DNA of 64,000 bases, taken from contig CAZBLK010000005.1 in NCBI GenBank assembly GCA_964492715.1, forward strand, positions 1 to 64,000. The letters run 5' to 3'. The notes under the pieces were generated by a model, which did no database searches, was not told the origin of the DNA, and saw only the letters and a list, made by a program, of their open reading frames with translations. Shown here in pieces: positions 15,737 through 23,806 of the stretch (the first letter of the stretch is position 1; every line of letters begins with the position of its first letter). The translations under genes were made by a program, and so were the position numbers. The stretch comes from CAZBLK01 sp964492715. Lineage in GTDB: Bacteria > Bacillota > Clostridia > Lachnospirales > WRBF01.

Positions 15737-16825
15737 TTACACATTAAACCTAAACAAAATAATATCGCTATCCTTAACCACGTACTCCTTACCCTCAAGC
15801 CTAACAAGCCCGCTTTCCTTAGCCTTTGAGTAAGCCCCAAGCCGAATCAAGTCATCATAATTTACAATTTCGGCTTTAATAAACCCACGCTCGAAATCAG
15901 AGTGAATTTTACCAGCGGCACCAGGTGCTTTTGTTCCTTTGGTAATAGTCCATGCCCTAACTTCTTTAGGGCCAGCCGTTAAATAGCTTATAAGCCCTAA
16001 AAGTTCGTAGCTTGCGGTTACAAGGCGGTCAAGTCCGCTTTGCGAAACGCCCAAGTCTGCAAGGAACATTTTCTTTTCTTCCTCGTCAAGCTCAGAAATT
16101 TCTTCCTCGATTTTTGCACAAACTACAAAAACTTGCGAGCCTTCGTTTTTAGCATGTTCCTGCACAGCAGAAACGTACTCGTTGCCGCCTGCGGCGAGGT
16201 CATCCTCATTTACGTTTGCAGCGTAAAGCACAGGTTTATAAGTAAGAAGGTTAAAGTCGTTTACAATTGCGGCTTCTTCCTCATTAAATTCAATTGTTCT
16301 AGCGCACTTTCCATTTTCTAGTGTTTCTTTTATTATGTTTAAAATGTCAACCTCTTTTTGAAGCTGCTTGTCAGCTTTTGCACCTTTTACAGCTTTTGAA
16401 AGCCTGCGTTCCAAAACTTCAAGGTCGGCAAGAATTAGCTCAAGGTTAATTGTTTCAATGTCTGAAACAGGGTCTACTTTTGCGTTTACATGAATTACGT
16501 TGTCGTCGGCAAAACAACGAACAACGTGTACTATTGCATCAACTTCACGAATGTGCGACAAAAATTTGTTTCCTAACCCTTCGCCATTGCTTGCGCCTTT
16601 TACAAGCCCTGCTATGTCAACAAACTCAATTACTGCTGGTGTAATTTTTTCTGCGTTGTAAAGCTTTGCAAGCTCGTCAAGACGAACGTCGGGAACTTGA
16701 ACAGTCCCGACGTTTGGGTCGATTGTGCAAAAGGGATAGTTTGCGGATTCGGCACCTGCCTTTGTTAAAGAGTTAAAAAGTGTGCTTTTTCCAACATTCG
16801 GCAGCCCGACTATTCCTAATTTCAT
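15737..16825 (-). CDS. ychF: YchF family ATPase, Obg-like
   Basis: The 362-residue protein has the P-loop GLPNVGKSTLF near residue 8, the switch region DIAGLVKGASNGEGLGNKFL, the NxxE nucleotide site (AANVNED) that gives YchF ATP rather than GTP preference, a coiled coil, and a C-terminal TGS domain ending IILFRFNV. It binds ribosomes and acts in translation-related stress control. I start it at ATG 16825, because a GGAAGG site precedes it and an upstream TTG lies inside that site. The 3' end is the integration site of the mobile element. Confidence 0.95.
   Translation of the reverse strand: MKLGIVGLPNVGKSTLFNSLTKAGAESANYPFCTIDPNVGTVQVPDVRLDELAKLYNAEKITPAVIEFVDIAGLVKGASNGEGLGNKFLSHIREVDAIVHVVRCFADDNVIHVNAKVDPVSDIETINLELILADLEVLERRLSKAVKGAKADKQLQKEVDILNIIKETLENGKCARTIEFNEEEAAIVNDFNLLTYKPVLYAANVNEDDLAAGGNEYVSAVQEHAKNEGSQVFVVCAKIEEEISELDEEEKKMFLADLGVSQSGLDRLVTASYELLGLISYLTAGPKEVRAWTITKGTKAPGAAGKIHSDFERGFIKAEIVNYDDLIRLGAYSKAKESGLVRLEGKEYVVKDSDIILFRFNV
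15738..15756. other. attR core repeat within the ychF 3' end
   Basis: Identical to 1204-1222. On the minus strand it encodes the last residues of ychF (FRFNV). Confidence 0.85.
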
Positions 16826-16861
16826 TATGTTCAATCCTTCCAAAACCTATATGGGCAGCAA

Positions 16862-17050
16862 TTATCCCCTTCTTTTTCCAAAAAGGTAACCCATTACAAG
16901 GCCATCAATATACAAAAATGCTGCAAGTAAGCCCAAGCCTACAAAAAGCTTGCTCTTTTTTTCGTTTGTAATAAACGTTCCTTTGTGCGGAGCTTGCTCG
17001 GCTTCACGCTCTGCAACTCTGTAATGTCTTCTTGCCCTTGAGTTAGACAT
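16862..17050 (-). CDS. Small single-pass membrane protein
   Basis: A 62-residue protein with a basic N-terminal half, one membrane segment (LFVGLGLLAAFLYIDGLVMGYL) split by D, and a basic tail (FGKRRG). GGAGG precedes the ATG by 7 bp. It lies 37 bp upstream of ychF on the same strand. No family is recognised. Confidence 0.7.
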   Translation of the reverse strand: MSNSRARRHYRVAEREAEQAPHKGTFITNEKKSKLFVGLGLLAAFLYIDGLVMGYLFGKRRG

Positions 17051-17110
17051 GTCTATTCCTCCATTTTTTTAAGCGTGTGCAATTTGAACAAGGTGTTACA
17101 ATTTTGCTGT

Positions 17111-17240
17111 AAAAAACTCAAATCGCTATAAACGCCATTTTTTAATCTACACTATATAATACCACATAACAAATTTTTTTAAAAGGGTATAATAAATAAA
17201 ACAAATTTTTTATCAATTTGAGTTTTTATAGTCACCATTT
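17111..17240. repeat. Fragments of family A repeats
   Basis: Two pieces, 17111-17130 and 17211-17240, match the ends of the family A elements (AAACTCAAATCGCTATA and ATCAATTTGAGTTTTTATAG). They face each other and probably are remains of one or two insertions. Confidence 0.55.
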
Positions 17241-17269
17241 CCAAACTGAGATATAAAGGGGATAAATTT

Positions 17270-17692
17270 ATGAAGATAAAAATATTTTTAGTTCTTTTTA
17301 TGTTTATTATTACAGGTTGCACCGTAAATAAACAAACTGATTTTGACACAGCAAACGTAAACACCGAAAGCCATGCACATGCTTTGGCAAACAGAGTTTC
17401 TGCTCTTTCAGAAGTTACAAAAGCTTCGGTAATTGTAAACGGCACAAACGCAATTGTCGGAATTGAAATTGCAGGTGAGCTTTCAGACGACAAACTAAAA
17501 GCAATTAAAGATAAAGTAGAAAGCGAAGTTCTTGCAGCTGATAAAACTATAAAGCATGTTGCTGTAACAGCCGCACCAGATATGTTTAACCGCATAACTG
17601 ACATATCTGGCCAAGTAGATGATGGTGAACGCCCAACGACGTATGACAAAAACTTTGACGAAATCATTATGAAGCTTACACCTAAAGTTTAA
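17270..17692 (+). CDS. YhcN/YlaJ-type sporulation lipoprotein
   Basis: The 140-residue protein has a lipoprotein signal with a FIITGC lipobox and Cys at about residue 17, then a domain with the YhcN pattern (HAHALANRVSALSEVTKASVIVNGTNAIVGIEI, two segments). Family members are found in spore membranes of Bacillus and Clostridia. It is a single gene preceded by GGGGAT. Spore location is inferred from the family. Confidence 0.82.
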   Translation: MKIKIFLVLFMFIITGCTVNKQTDFDTANVNTESHAHALANRVSALSEVTKASVIVNGTNAIVGIEIAGELSDDKLKAIKDKVESEVLAADKTIKHVAVTAAPDMFNRITDISGQVDDGERPTTYDKNFDEIIMKLTPKV

Positions 17693-17702
17693 ACCTTTAA
17701 AT

Positions 17703-17770
17703 TATAGCAATTCCACTTTTTAGCGAATTGGCATTTTGATAGACAACTTCGTTAAAATGGAATTGCTATA
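17703..17770. repeat. Family B palindromic repeat (short copy)
   Basis: 68 bp, bounded by TATAGCAATTCCA and TGGAATTGCTATA, with an inner imperfect stem. Confidence 0.7.
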
Positions 17771-17972
17771 AAATTTCATTTTTCTTTGTCATTCTAATTT
17801 CGTATAAAGCTTTCCCCGCTAAACGCTAACAGCGGGAAGAGCAAGTTTTTATTTTTAATAAAAAAACTTTGGCTGTTGGCTGTTTGCCGTGGCAGGAAAA
17901 CGTAAACTTATTAAGCTTAGACGAACGCAGTGGAGTGGAAATAATATGTACCTGAGAAGCTATTTATTAAAA

Positions 17973-18224
17973 TTATTCATTTAAAAGTGCTGCAAGCTCA
18001 CGAATTGTTTTTTTTGAAATAAACTTGCCTTTGTATTCTACAAGCTCGTCCACTTCGCCTGTAAAAATGTCGCCTGGCTCATACTTTTTTAAAATAATTT
18101 TGTCGTCGTCCGTAAAAATTTCCAGTGAATCTTTTTCTTGAATGTTAAACTTTTTGCGAAGACCAGAAGGCAAAACAATTCTACCAAGCTCGTCTACCTT
18201 TCTAATTACTCCAAATGCTCTCAT
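17973..18224 (-). CDS. AbrB/SpoVT-family transition regulator
   Basis: The 83-residue protein is an AbrB-type swapped-hairpin DNA-binding protein: RAFGVIRKVDELGRIVLPSG at the N terminus, then KDSLEIFTDDDKIILKKYEP. I place the start at ATG 18224, since GGGGGT is 7 bp upstream. The closest functional match by length is AbrB rather than the longer SpoVT, which carries a GAF domain. The location beside spoVA suggests control of stationary phase or sporulation genes. Confidence 0.85.
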   Translation of the reverse strand: MRAFGVIRKVDELGRIVLPSGLRKKFNIQEKDSLEIFTDDDKIILKKYEPGDIFTGEVDELVEYKGKFISKKTIRELAALLNE

Positions 18225-18354
18225 AAATGAAACCCCCATGAATTAATTATTCCAATAAAAACAACATTTTCCATATTTCTGTTAAATTTTATCACAATTG
18301 TCAATCTATGTCAAATATTAAAACAAACATTTTTCGACAAATTTTGCAGAAGCA

Positions 18355-18400
18355 ATAAAAAAAGGGCTGTAGCAAAAATGTCGTTTTTGCTACAGCTCCT
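18355..18400 (-). terminator. Terminator of the spoVA block
   Basis: GAGCTGTAGCAAAAA / TTTTTGCTACAGCCC stem followed by T7 on the minus strand, 46 bp beyond the spoVAD stop. Confidence 0.85.
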
Positions 18401-18445
18401 GCATAGAAACACCGTAGGGAACGCATTTTATGCGTTCCGACACAG

Positions 18446-19456
18446 CTATAACATCTCAACAACAACAGCGTGTGCTATTGAAGGAATTGTTTCGCCTTGA
18501 AGTGCGCTTACAGAGCTCATCAAAGCCCCTGTTGGCATAAACAAAATTCTTTTCAATTCACCCTTTTTAAGCTTGTTGTAAAAATAGCCAGAAAACGTAA
18601 CAGCCGAACAGCCGCAACCGCTTCCGCCTGCGTGAGTGTCTTGCGTGTCTCTGTCAAAAATTAAAATACCGCAATCTGTGCTTGTGCTTGGCAGTGGGTA
18701 ACCTTCGTCTTTCATTAGCTTTAAAAAAAGCTCATGTCCAACGTACCCTAAGTCACCAGTTACAATTACGTCATAGTCTTCGGGTGTTCTCCCTGTGTCT
18801 TTAAAGTGTGCTGTAAGCGTGTCGGCGGCGGCTGGTGCCATTGCTGCGCCCATGTTGTTTTGGTCGGTTATTCCCATGTCAACAATTTTTCCTGTTGTTA
18901 TGTGCGTAATATATGGGCCGCTTCCTTGTGACGTTAAAATGCACGCCCCATTGCCTGTAACTGTCCAGCTACTTGTAAGCGGGCGCTGTGTACCAAGCTC
19001 CAAAGGAAAACGAAACGTTTTTTCTGCCGCACAAAAGTGGCTTGATGCCCCAACAAGCACAGTGTTTGCAAAGCCGCCGTCAATTAAAATTGCGCCAAGC
19101 CCCATTGCTTCGCCCATTGTGGAACATGCGCCAAAAACCCCAAGAAAAGGAATTGCTAAATCTCTAATTCCAAAGCTGCTGCTCATGCTTTGGTTCAAAA
19201 GGTCGCCTGCCAAAATGTATTCAATGTCGTTTGGCGTAAGCCCGGCTTTACTAATTGCAAGCTCAAAAGACTTTTTGGCTACACCGCTTTCGGCTTTTTC
19301 CCAAGAGTCTTCACCTGCTAAAATGTCGTCAAGAACAACGTCAAAATAATTTTTAAGAGGTCCTTCGCCCTCTTTTGGCCCAACAACTGACGATGTTGTG
19401 TGTATATTAACGGGCTTGCCAAACTTAATTGTTCGCTCGCCCAGTTTTTTCTGCAT
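18446..19456 (-). CDS. spoVAD: Stage V sporulation protein AD
   Basis: The 336-residue protein has the SpoVAD pattern: a thiolase-like fold with GDLLNQSMSSSFGIRDLAIPF, then GVFGACSTMGEAMGLGAIL, and a C-terminal GCSAVTFSGYFYNKL. SpoVAD is a soluble dipicolinate-binding subunit of the channel that loads dipicolinic acid into the forespore. RBS GGAGGAAG precedes the ATG. It is the last gene of this block. Its usual neighbour spoVAE is not found downstream, and an M15 peptidase gene separates it from spoVAC. Confidence 0.95.
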   Translation of the reverse strand: MQKKLGERTIKFGKPVNIHTTSSVVGPKEGEGPLKNYFDVVLDDILAGEDSWEKAESGVAKKSFELAISKAGLTPNDIEYILAGDLLNQSMSSSFGIRDLAIPFLGVFGACSTMGEAMGLGAILIDGGFANTVLVGASSHFCAAEKTFRFPLELGTQRPLTSSWTVTGNGACILTSQGSGPYITHITTGKIVDMGITDQNNMGAAMAPAAADTLTAHFKDTGRTPEDYDVIVTGDLGYVGHELFLKLMKDEGYPLPSTSTDCGILIFDRDTQDTHAGGSGCGCSAVTFSGYFYNKLKKGELKRILFMPTGALMSSVSALQGETIPSIAHAVVVEML

Positions 19457-19471
19457 GGAGCTTCCTCCTTT

Positions 19472-20062
19472 TTAAAAGTGCTTTTCAAAATGGTGATAAT
19501 CCTTTAGGCTAACAAAATCTCCGCCCCAAGCAAAGCCATAGCTTGCAAAAATTTTTACACAGTCACTTTCTTCTGTAATGATGCCCTTTGCTGCTTGCGT
19601 TCTGTCTAAAAAGGATTCTCCTTTTTCTGGCAAAACAACCAGTTTTCCGGAAACTTCTTTTACATAAGGGTTTTGTACTGGGTTTATGTCAATTGCAAGC
19701 CCCAAAGCGTGAAGAGAAAGCTTGTCGCTTGAACTAATTTGCCTGTAGCAAAACGAATACGAGTTGTTGTCTGCCATAGAAATTTCGTCGTTCGCATTGT
19801 ATTTGTCTACAAGCTCAATTTTTTCAATTGGAAACTTTGCTTCGTAAAGTTTTTGCATAATTTCAGAAACTTCTTCTGCAATTAGCTTGTTTACAATAAG
19901 CTCGCCTTGTTTTGTGCTGTCGTCAAACCCAAGGTGCAAGCATTTCACAAGACGTAAGTCACTTATTTTTATGTTTTCGTTTTGCTTAAAGGATTTCCCG
20001 TTTATTAATGAAAAAATATTATCTGTAATTTGGCATACGTTGAAACAATTTTTTGCGTCCAC
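19472..20062 (-). CDS. M15-family D,D-carboxypeptidase-like protein
   Basis: The 196-residue protein matches the M15 peptidase (VanY/DacY-type) pattern: SSSDKLSLHALGLAIDINPVQNPYV, with the zinc-binding His and Asp in SxHALGLAIDIN, and a C-terminal WGGDFVSLKDYHHFE with the second His motif. It carries no signal peptide I can see. I start at GTG 20062 because AAGGTG lies 8 bp upstream; GTG 20071 is an alternative. It is placed between spoVAC and spoVAD in the spoVA transcript and may act in spore cortex or cell-wall remodelling. Confidence 0.8.
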   Translation of the reverse strand: MDAKNCFNVCQITDNIFSLINGKSFKQNENIKISDLRLVKCLHLGFDDSTKQGELIVNKLIAEEVSEIMQKLYEAKFPIEKIELVDKYNANDEISMADNNSYSFCYRQISSSDKLSLHALGLAIDINPVQNPYVKEVSGKLVVLPEKGESFLDRTQAAKGIITEESDCVKIFASYGFAWGGDFVSLKDYHHFEKHF

Positions 20063-20164
20063 GAAAATCACACCTTAACCTTTTTATTTTATTATAGTCA
20101 TTTAAAATTAAAACTGGCTAATGCAGATGTTATATTACTATAATATTCGGCTAAGGTAAATTTA

Positions 20165-20611
20165 TCATTTCGTAAAGTAATAAATTATTCCAACAATAAT
20201 TGATGTAAGCGTACCATAAAGAATTACAGGCCCTGCAATAATAAACATTTTTGCGCCAACACCAAAAATTAACCCTTCTTTTTTAAACTCAATGCTAGGT
20301 GCCGCTACAGAATTTGCAAAGCCTGTTACTGGAACAATGCTTCCAGCACCGGCAAACTTACCAAGCTTGTCATAAACGCCAAATCCTGTTAAAAGAACAC
20401 CCAAAAAAATTAGTGTTACAGTCATAAGGGTGCTTGCTTGCTCCTTTGGTATGCTCATTTTTATATAGCTGTTCATAATAAACTGCCCTATGCTGCAAAT
20501 TAGCCCGCCAACAACAAACGCCTTTAGGCTGTCTGTCAGCAAATGGCTGTTTGGCGAAACTTGCTTTACAAGGTTGCCGTAATTTGTTTTGCCTTTTTGC
20601 GACTGGTCCAT
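20165..20611 (-). CDS. spoVAC: Stage V sporulation protein AC
   Basis: A 148-residue membrane protein with about four hydrophobic segments, starting with the typical AFVVGGLICSIGQFIMNSYI and followed by PVTGFANSVAAPSIEFKKEG. SpoVAC is the mechanosensitive channel component for dipicolinate movement. AGGAGGG precedes the ATG. SpoVAE has a similar motif, but length and context favour SpoVAC. Confidence 0.92.
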   Translation of the reverse strand: MDQSQKGKTNYGNLVKQVSPNSHLLTDSLKAFVVGGLICSIGQFIMNSYIKMSIPKEQASTLMTVTLIFLGVLLTGFGVYDKLGKFAGAGSIVPVTGFANSVAAPSIEFKKEGLIFGVGAKMFIIAGPVILYGTLTSIIVGIIYYFTK

Positions 20612-20644
20612 TTTGCCCTCCTAATCTATTAATCCTCAAATCTA

Positions 20645-21085
20645 TTAATCTCCAAACCTATAAAACCCTTCTACAGTGAAATAAAGAATTGCGCCGACAC
20701 ATTTTCCAATAGCTATAGCAAGAATAAAGTAAAACATTCCTTGCTGCACACGCCCACGCCTTGTTAAAATTGGAATAACGTCCAGAACTTCTGCAAGTGA
20801 CATTGCCAAGCAGCCGTAAAAAATGCCTGTAACAAAAGACAAAATTGCTGTTAAAACTTTTCCAATAGGAAAATGATAGTCAATAAACATTGTGCTTGTG
20901 CCGAAAATACCACCAACAATTATTGCTTCTTCATAAAGCTTAATATATTTTGACGTGCTTGTTTTTTGTGCAAGCCGCTGCACTATACCAATTACAGTAA
21001 TAAAGGCAAAAACTGCCCCCGAAATTACAACCCCAGAGCCAAAACCAAAAACTATGCACACCAAATTTTTAAGAGCCAGAACCAT
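20645..21085 (-). CDS. spoVAB: Stage V sporulation protein AB
   Basis: The 146-residue protein has four to five membrane segments and the SpoVAB pattern: FGFGSGVVISGAVFAFITVI, a RLAQKT loop, GVIFGTS-like region and DVIPILTRRGR followed by GKCVGAILYF. It overlaps the 3' end of spoVAA by 17 bp, which indicates coupled translation. Confidence 0.9.
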   Translation of the reverse strand: MVLALKNLVCIVFGFGSGVVISGAVFAFITVIGIVQRLAQKTSTSKYIKLYEEAIIVGGIFGTSTMFIDYHFPIGKVLTAILSFVTGIFYGCLAMSLAEVLDVIPILTRRGRVQQGMFYFILAIAIGKCVGAILYFTVEGFYRFGD

Positions 21086-21731
21086 TTTGGTTGTTCTCCT
21101 GCATACGTAGCTTTTCTGTGCTTAAAGTGTCTATTACGGTGTCTTGCACGTTTTTTTCGTAGGTTGTCATTTCAACTTCAATTGGCGTTGGGTCATCGGT
21201 TATTTTAATACCTATAAAGTGGTTGTAAAAAACAATAATTCCTGCCGCAAGCCCCAAAGAGTATGGTATTTGCAAAATTAAAGGCCTGCTTGTTTTAGAA
21301 TTAAAAATTATATAGTAAAAGTTTTCTAAAACTTTTGGTAGCTGAGAGTCTGTGTGGAAGCTCATAATTGCCGTTGCCGAGCCTACGAGAAGCGTTACAA
21401 CAACGAAAACAATTTTTGCCCATTTTAAATAAATGTTATCGACGCTTTTTTCGGCTTTGTATTCTACAATTGTGTCCATTTCACCAAGGTTATTTATAGT
21501 ATAATCAGGGTAAACCTTTTTTATAGCTTTTACGATATCTGTTACCGAAACCAAATAATTGCTTTTTTTCTCATGCTTATTTTGCTGAAGCTTTTTTATG
21601 TCTAAAAGCTCCAGCGTTTTTATTTTATCAGAAACGTCTTTTGTAGCAACAATTTCCGCCAAGTCCTGAATTAAAATTTTGTCACGGCCTGCCACTGCAA
21701 TTTTTTTGGCAGGCTTTATATAAATATCCAA
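21069..21731 (-). CDS. spoVAA: Stage V sporulation protein AA
   Basis: The 220-residue protein has a soluble N-terminal half starting DIYIKPAKKIAVAG, which fits the SpoVAA cytoplasmic domain, and two membrane segments in the C-terminal half (IVFVVVTLLVGSATAIMSF and LILQIPYSLGLAAGIIVFY). The start is TTG with AGGGGCGG upstream. It is the first gene of the spoVAA-AB-AC-(M15)-AD block. SpoVAA is needed with AB and the channel proteins for dipicolinate uptake. Confidence 0.9.
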   Translation of the reverse strand: MDIYIKPAKKIAVAGRDKILIQDLAEIVATKDVSDKIKTLELLDIKKLQQNKHEKKSNYLVSVTDIVKAIKKVYPDYTINNLGEMDTIVEYKAEKSVDNIYLKWAKIVFVVVTLLVGSATAIMSFHTDSQLPKVLENFYYIIFNSKTSRPLILQIPYSLGLAAGIIVFYNHFIGIKITDDPTPIEVEMTTYEKNVQDTVIDTLSTEKLRMQENNQNGSGS

Positions 21732-21751
21732 AAAAACACCGCCCCTTAAAA

Positions 21752-21784
21752 AAATAGGGGCAAAGCTAAGTTTGCTTGCCCCTT
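21752..21784 (-). terminator. Terminator after the Asn-rich microprotein gene
   Basis: GGGGCAAGC / GCTTTGCCCC stem followed by T7 on the minus strand, just upstream of spoVAA. Confidence 0.75.
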
Positions 21785-21822
21785 TGGGTTCGAGGCTACG
21801 CCCCGATGTGATGTAATAACAA

Positions 21823-21915
21823 CTACTTTGTTCTGTTTTTCTTGTCCATTTCGTTGTTGTTCATATCTTCGTTGTTGTTATTGTTGTTACCCTTGTTTGA
21901 ATTGTTTTTGTCCAT
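21823..21915 (-). CDS. 30-residue Asn/Lys-rich microprotein
   Basis: A short frame with a good GGGAGG site 8 bp before its ATG encodes 30 residues rich in N (12), K and D/E, and no hydrophobic stretch. A terminator follows the stop. Composition resembles small acid-soluble or Tlp-type spore proteins only in general hydrophilicity; no match is claimed. It lies immediately upstream of spoVAA. Confidence 0.5.
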   Translation of the reverse strand: MDKNNSNKGNNNNNNEDMNNNEMDKKNRTK

Positions 21916-22004
21916 GTTAGCTAACCTCCCTTCTTGATAATTATTATGGAAAGGAATTGGCTTTTTTATACATAAAAGTTAAATGATTTTATAAAATGAA
22001 AAAA

Positions 22005-22022
22005 CCCTCGTTTTATCGAGGG
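22005..22022 (-). terminator. Terminator downstream of the MFS gene
   Basis: CCCTCG / CGAGGG stem with a T6 tail on the minus strand. Confidence 0.65.
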
Positions 22023-22047
22023 CAAAAGTTTGTTAATTTGTTTGCGT

Positions 22048-22151
22048 TATCGCAATTTTAATAAACAGTTCACCATTTTGCGGCAAAAAACCGTTGAAGC
22101 GTTCGATATTTTTGCCGCAAAATGGTGACTATAAAAACTCAAATTGCTATA
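22048..22151. repeat. Family A palindromic repeat
   Basis: About 104 bp bounded by TATCGCAATTTTAATAAACA and CTCAAATTGCTATA, with an inner stem CACCATTTTGCGGCAAAAA / TTTTTGCCGCAAAATGGTG. It is fused to the following family B element and shares the TATA bases with it. Confidence 0.85.
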
Positions 22152-22252
22152 GCAATTCCTTTTTTAATCGACACTATCTCTCGGTCAAAATGCCAAACGG
22201 CTAGGCGTTTGGCTTCCCTCAGCCAATATCGTTAAAAACTGGAATTGCTATA
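22148..22252. repeat. Family B palindromic repeat
   Basis: 105 bp bounded by TATAGCAATTCC and GGAATTGCTATA, with an inner GCCAAACG / GGCGTTTGGC stem. Its minus strand supplies the last residues and stop of the MFS gene. Confidence 0.8.
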
Positions 22253-23482
22253 TACAAGTGTTTTTCTAAAGAGCATAATAATTATAATGTTTAAAGCTGA
22301 ACTAATTAGAAGCGTAAGCGGAACACTAATTGCGTCATACATAAAACCAAACACAACTTGACCAATTGGAACAAAAGCTGCACAAAGCCCAAAAATTGTG
22401 CTGACACGCCCCATCATTTCAAGTGGTGTAACCTGCTGTAACAATGAAGAAATTCCAATGTTTATAAAAGTGGTGCAAGCTCCAAGAAGCATACAAATTA
22501 TAAGAATTGATACAAATGGAACGAGGTAGCCGTCAAATATACCTACATAAAATTGGCTTGTGACAACGCTAAACAAGAGTCCGCAAAAAGATGAAGCCAT
22601 AACAAAGTAAAAAGTAATTTTGCCAAGTGTCAAACGTTTGTTTACATAAGGCACTAAAACGGCGGCAATGCTTGTTGCAATAATAAAAGCGCCGTTTATC
22701 ATACCAACTTCATAGTCACGTACACCCAAAACTTGCTTTGAAAAATATGTAAGCCCTAAAAAAGTAGGTGCGCCTGCAAAGTTTATAAAAAGCGCAACAA
22801 GTATAATTGTATAAAGCAGCTTTTTGCCTTTTACAAACGCTACACCTTCTTTAAAGTCGTTAATAAACGTTACAGTAGTTTTTTCCTTTGTTTTGTCCTC
22901 GTTGTTTGGAACTCGAATAAACATTTCTGAAATTGCTGAAAGAAAAAAGCTTACAGAATTTATAATTAAAATTATGTAGATACCCAAAATACCCATTAAA
23001 AACCCTGCTAAAACCCCAGAAATTATGCTTCCAAAGCTTCTTATCATAGAGCTAAAGCTGTTTACTGCAACAAGCTCATCTTTTTCTGCTACGCTTGGAA
23101 TTATTGAAGCTATTGCAGGGCTAAAAAAAGCAGAAATAGCAGAGAGTAACGTAGTTAAAATGTAAACATGCAACATTGAAAGCTCGCCATTTATGTAGTA
23201 TAAAACTGCAAAAACACCTGTTACTATAGCACTTAAAAAGTCAAGACCTACAACTATTTTTTTCCTGTCAAACCAGTCGGCAATTACGCCGGCAAAAAGC
23301 CCTAAAATAATATTTACTGCAAAGCTTAAAGCGTTTACCATTGCAAATTTTGTTGCAGAGCCTGTAATGTAAAGGACGTAAAGAGAAAGGGCAAAGCTTT
23401 GCATGTTAGAGCCTATTAATGAAACAAGCTGGCCTGCAAGAAGTAGTGAAATGTTGCGCTTGCGAAGAATTTTCAAGTTCAA
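22232..23482 (-). CDS. MFS efflux transporter
   Basis: The 416-residue membrane protein has 12 hydrophobic segments and the MFS loop signature between TM2 and TM3 (GVIADWFDRKKIVVG). The pattern is that of the MFS_3/macrolide-type efflux proteins. The start is TTG 23482, as AGAGGG lies 8 bp upstream; a GTG at 23491 is an alternative. The last six residues (YSNSSF) are encoded by a family B repeat, so the native C terminus may be different. Substrate is unknown. Confidence 0.85.
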   Translation of the reverse strand: MNLKILRKRNISLLLAGQLVSLIGSNMQSFALSLYVLYITGSATKFAMVNALSFAVNIILGLFAGVIADWFDRKKIVVGLDFLSAIVTGVFAVLYYINGELSMLHVYILTTLLSAISAFFSPAIASIIPSVAEKDELVAVNSFSSMIRSFGSIISGVLAGFLMGILGIYIILIINSVSFFLSAISEMFIRVPNNEDKTKEKTTVTFINDFKEGVAFVKGKKLLYTIILVALFINFAGAPTFLGLTYFSKQVLGVRDYEVGMINGAFIIATSIAAVLVPYVNKRLTLGKITFYFVMASSFCGLLFSVVTSQFYVGIFDGYLVPFVSILIICMLLGACTTFINIGISSLLQQVTPLEMMGRVSTIFGLCAAFVPIGQVVFGFMYDAISVPLTLLISSALNIIIIMLFRKTLVYSNSSF

Positions 23483-23491
23483 GTTAAGCAC

Positions 23492-23806
23492 CCTCTTTCA
23501 ATGATATTTGTAATCATTATATCAGTTTGCCTTTGTGCCTTCAAGCAACATTAGTTTGCATTTTAAGTTGGAATTTTCGTTGCGTTTGCAACTTTGGGTT
23601 TCTTTATAAGCCTTGCTTTGCAATAACTTGGTTTAAAGTCATCAAATTTAAGTGTTCAACTTAATTGCTTGACTCCACATATTTTTCTTTTAAATTTACA
23701 AACAATTTTACTAAGTATTGCCTGTAAGTATAATCTTAAAAATAAACAAATAAATTTGTTAATACTTACCAATTGATATTTATTGTAATATCAAGTATAT
23801 ATAGAA
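23492..23806. other. AT-rich intergenic region, nothing recognised
   Basis: No gene, hairpin or conserved motif was identified between the MFS start and the toxin-like remnant. Confidence 0.5.

Larger units (their letters stand above)
1204..15756 (+). mobile_element. Integrated element at the 3' end of ychF
   Basis: A 14.5-kb element is bounded by a perfect 19-bp direct repeat, 1204-1222 and 15738-15756. The right copy contains the last codons of ychF, so the gene stays intact after integration. The tyrosine integrase and excisionase genes sit at the right end. The cargo includes a toxin-antitoxin pair, replication-like proteins, an SLH surface protein, a membrane-fused sigma factor with Cys-rich partners, a serine recombinase and DUF2958. 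No relaxase, coupling protein, type IV secretion gene or phage structural gene is visible. Best read as an integrated plasmid-like or mobilizable element; conjugative self-transfer is unlikely from these genes alone. Confidence 0.85.
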
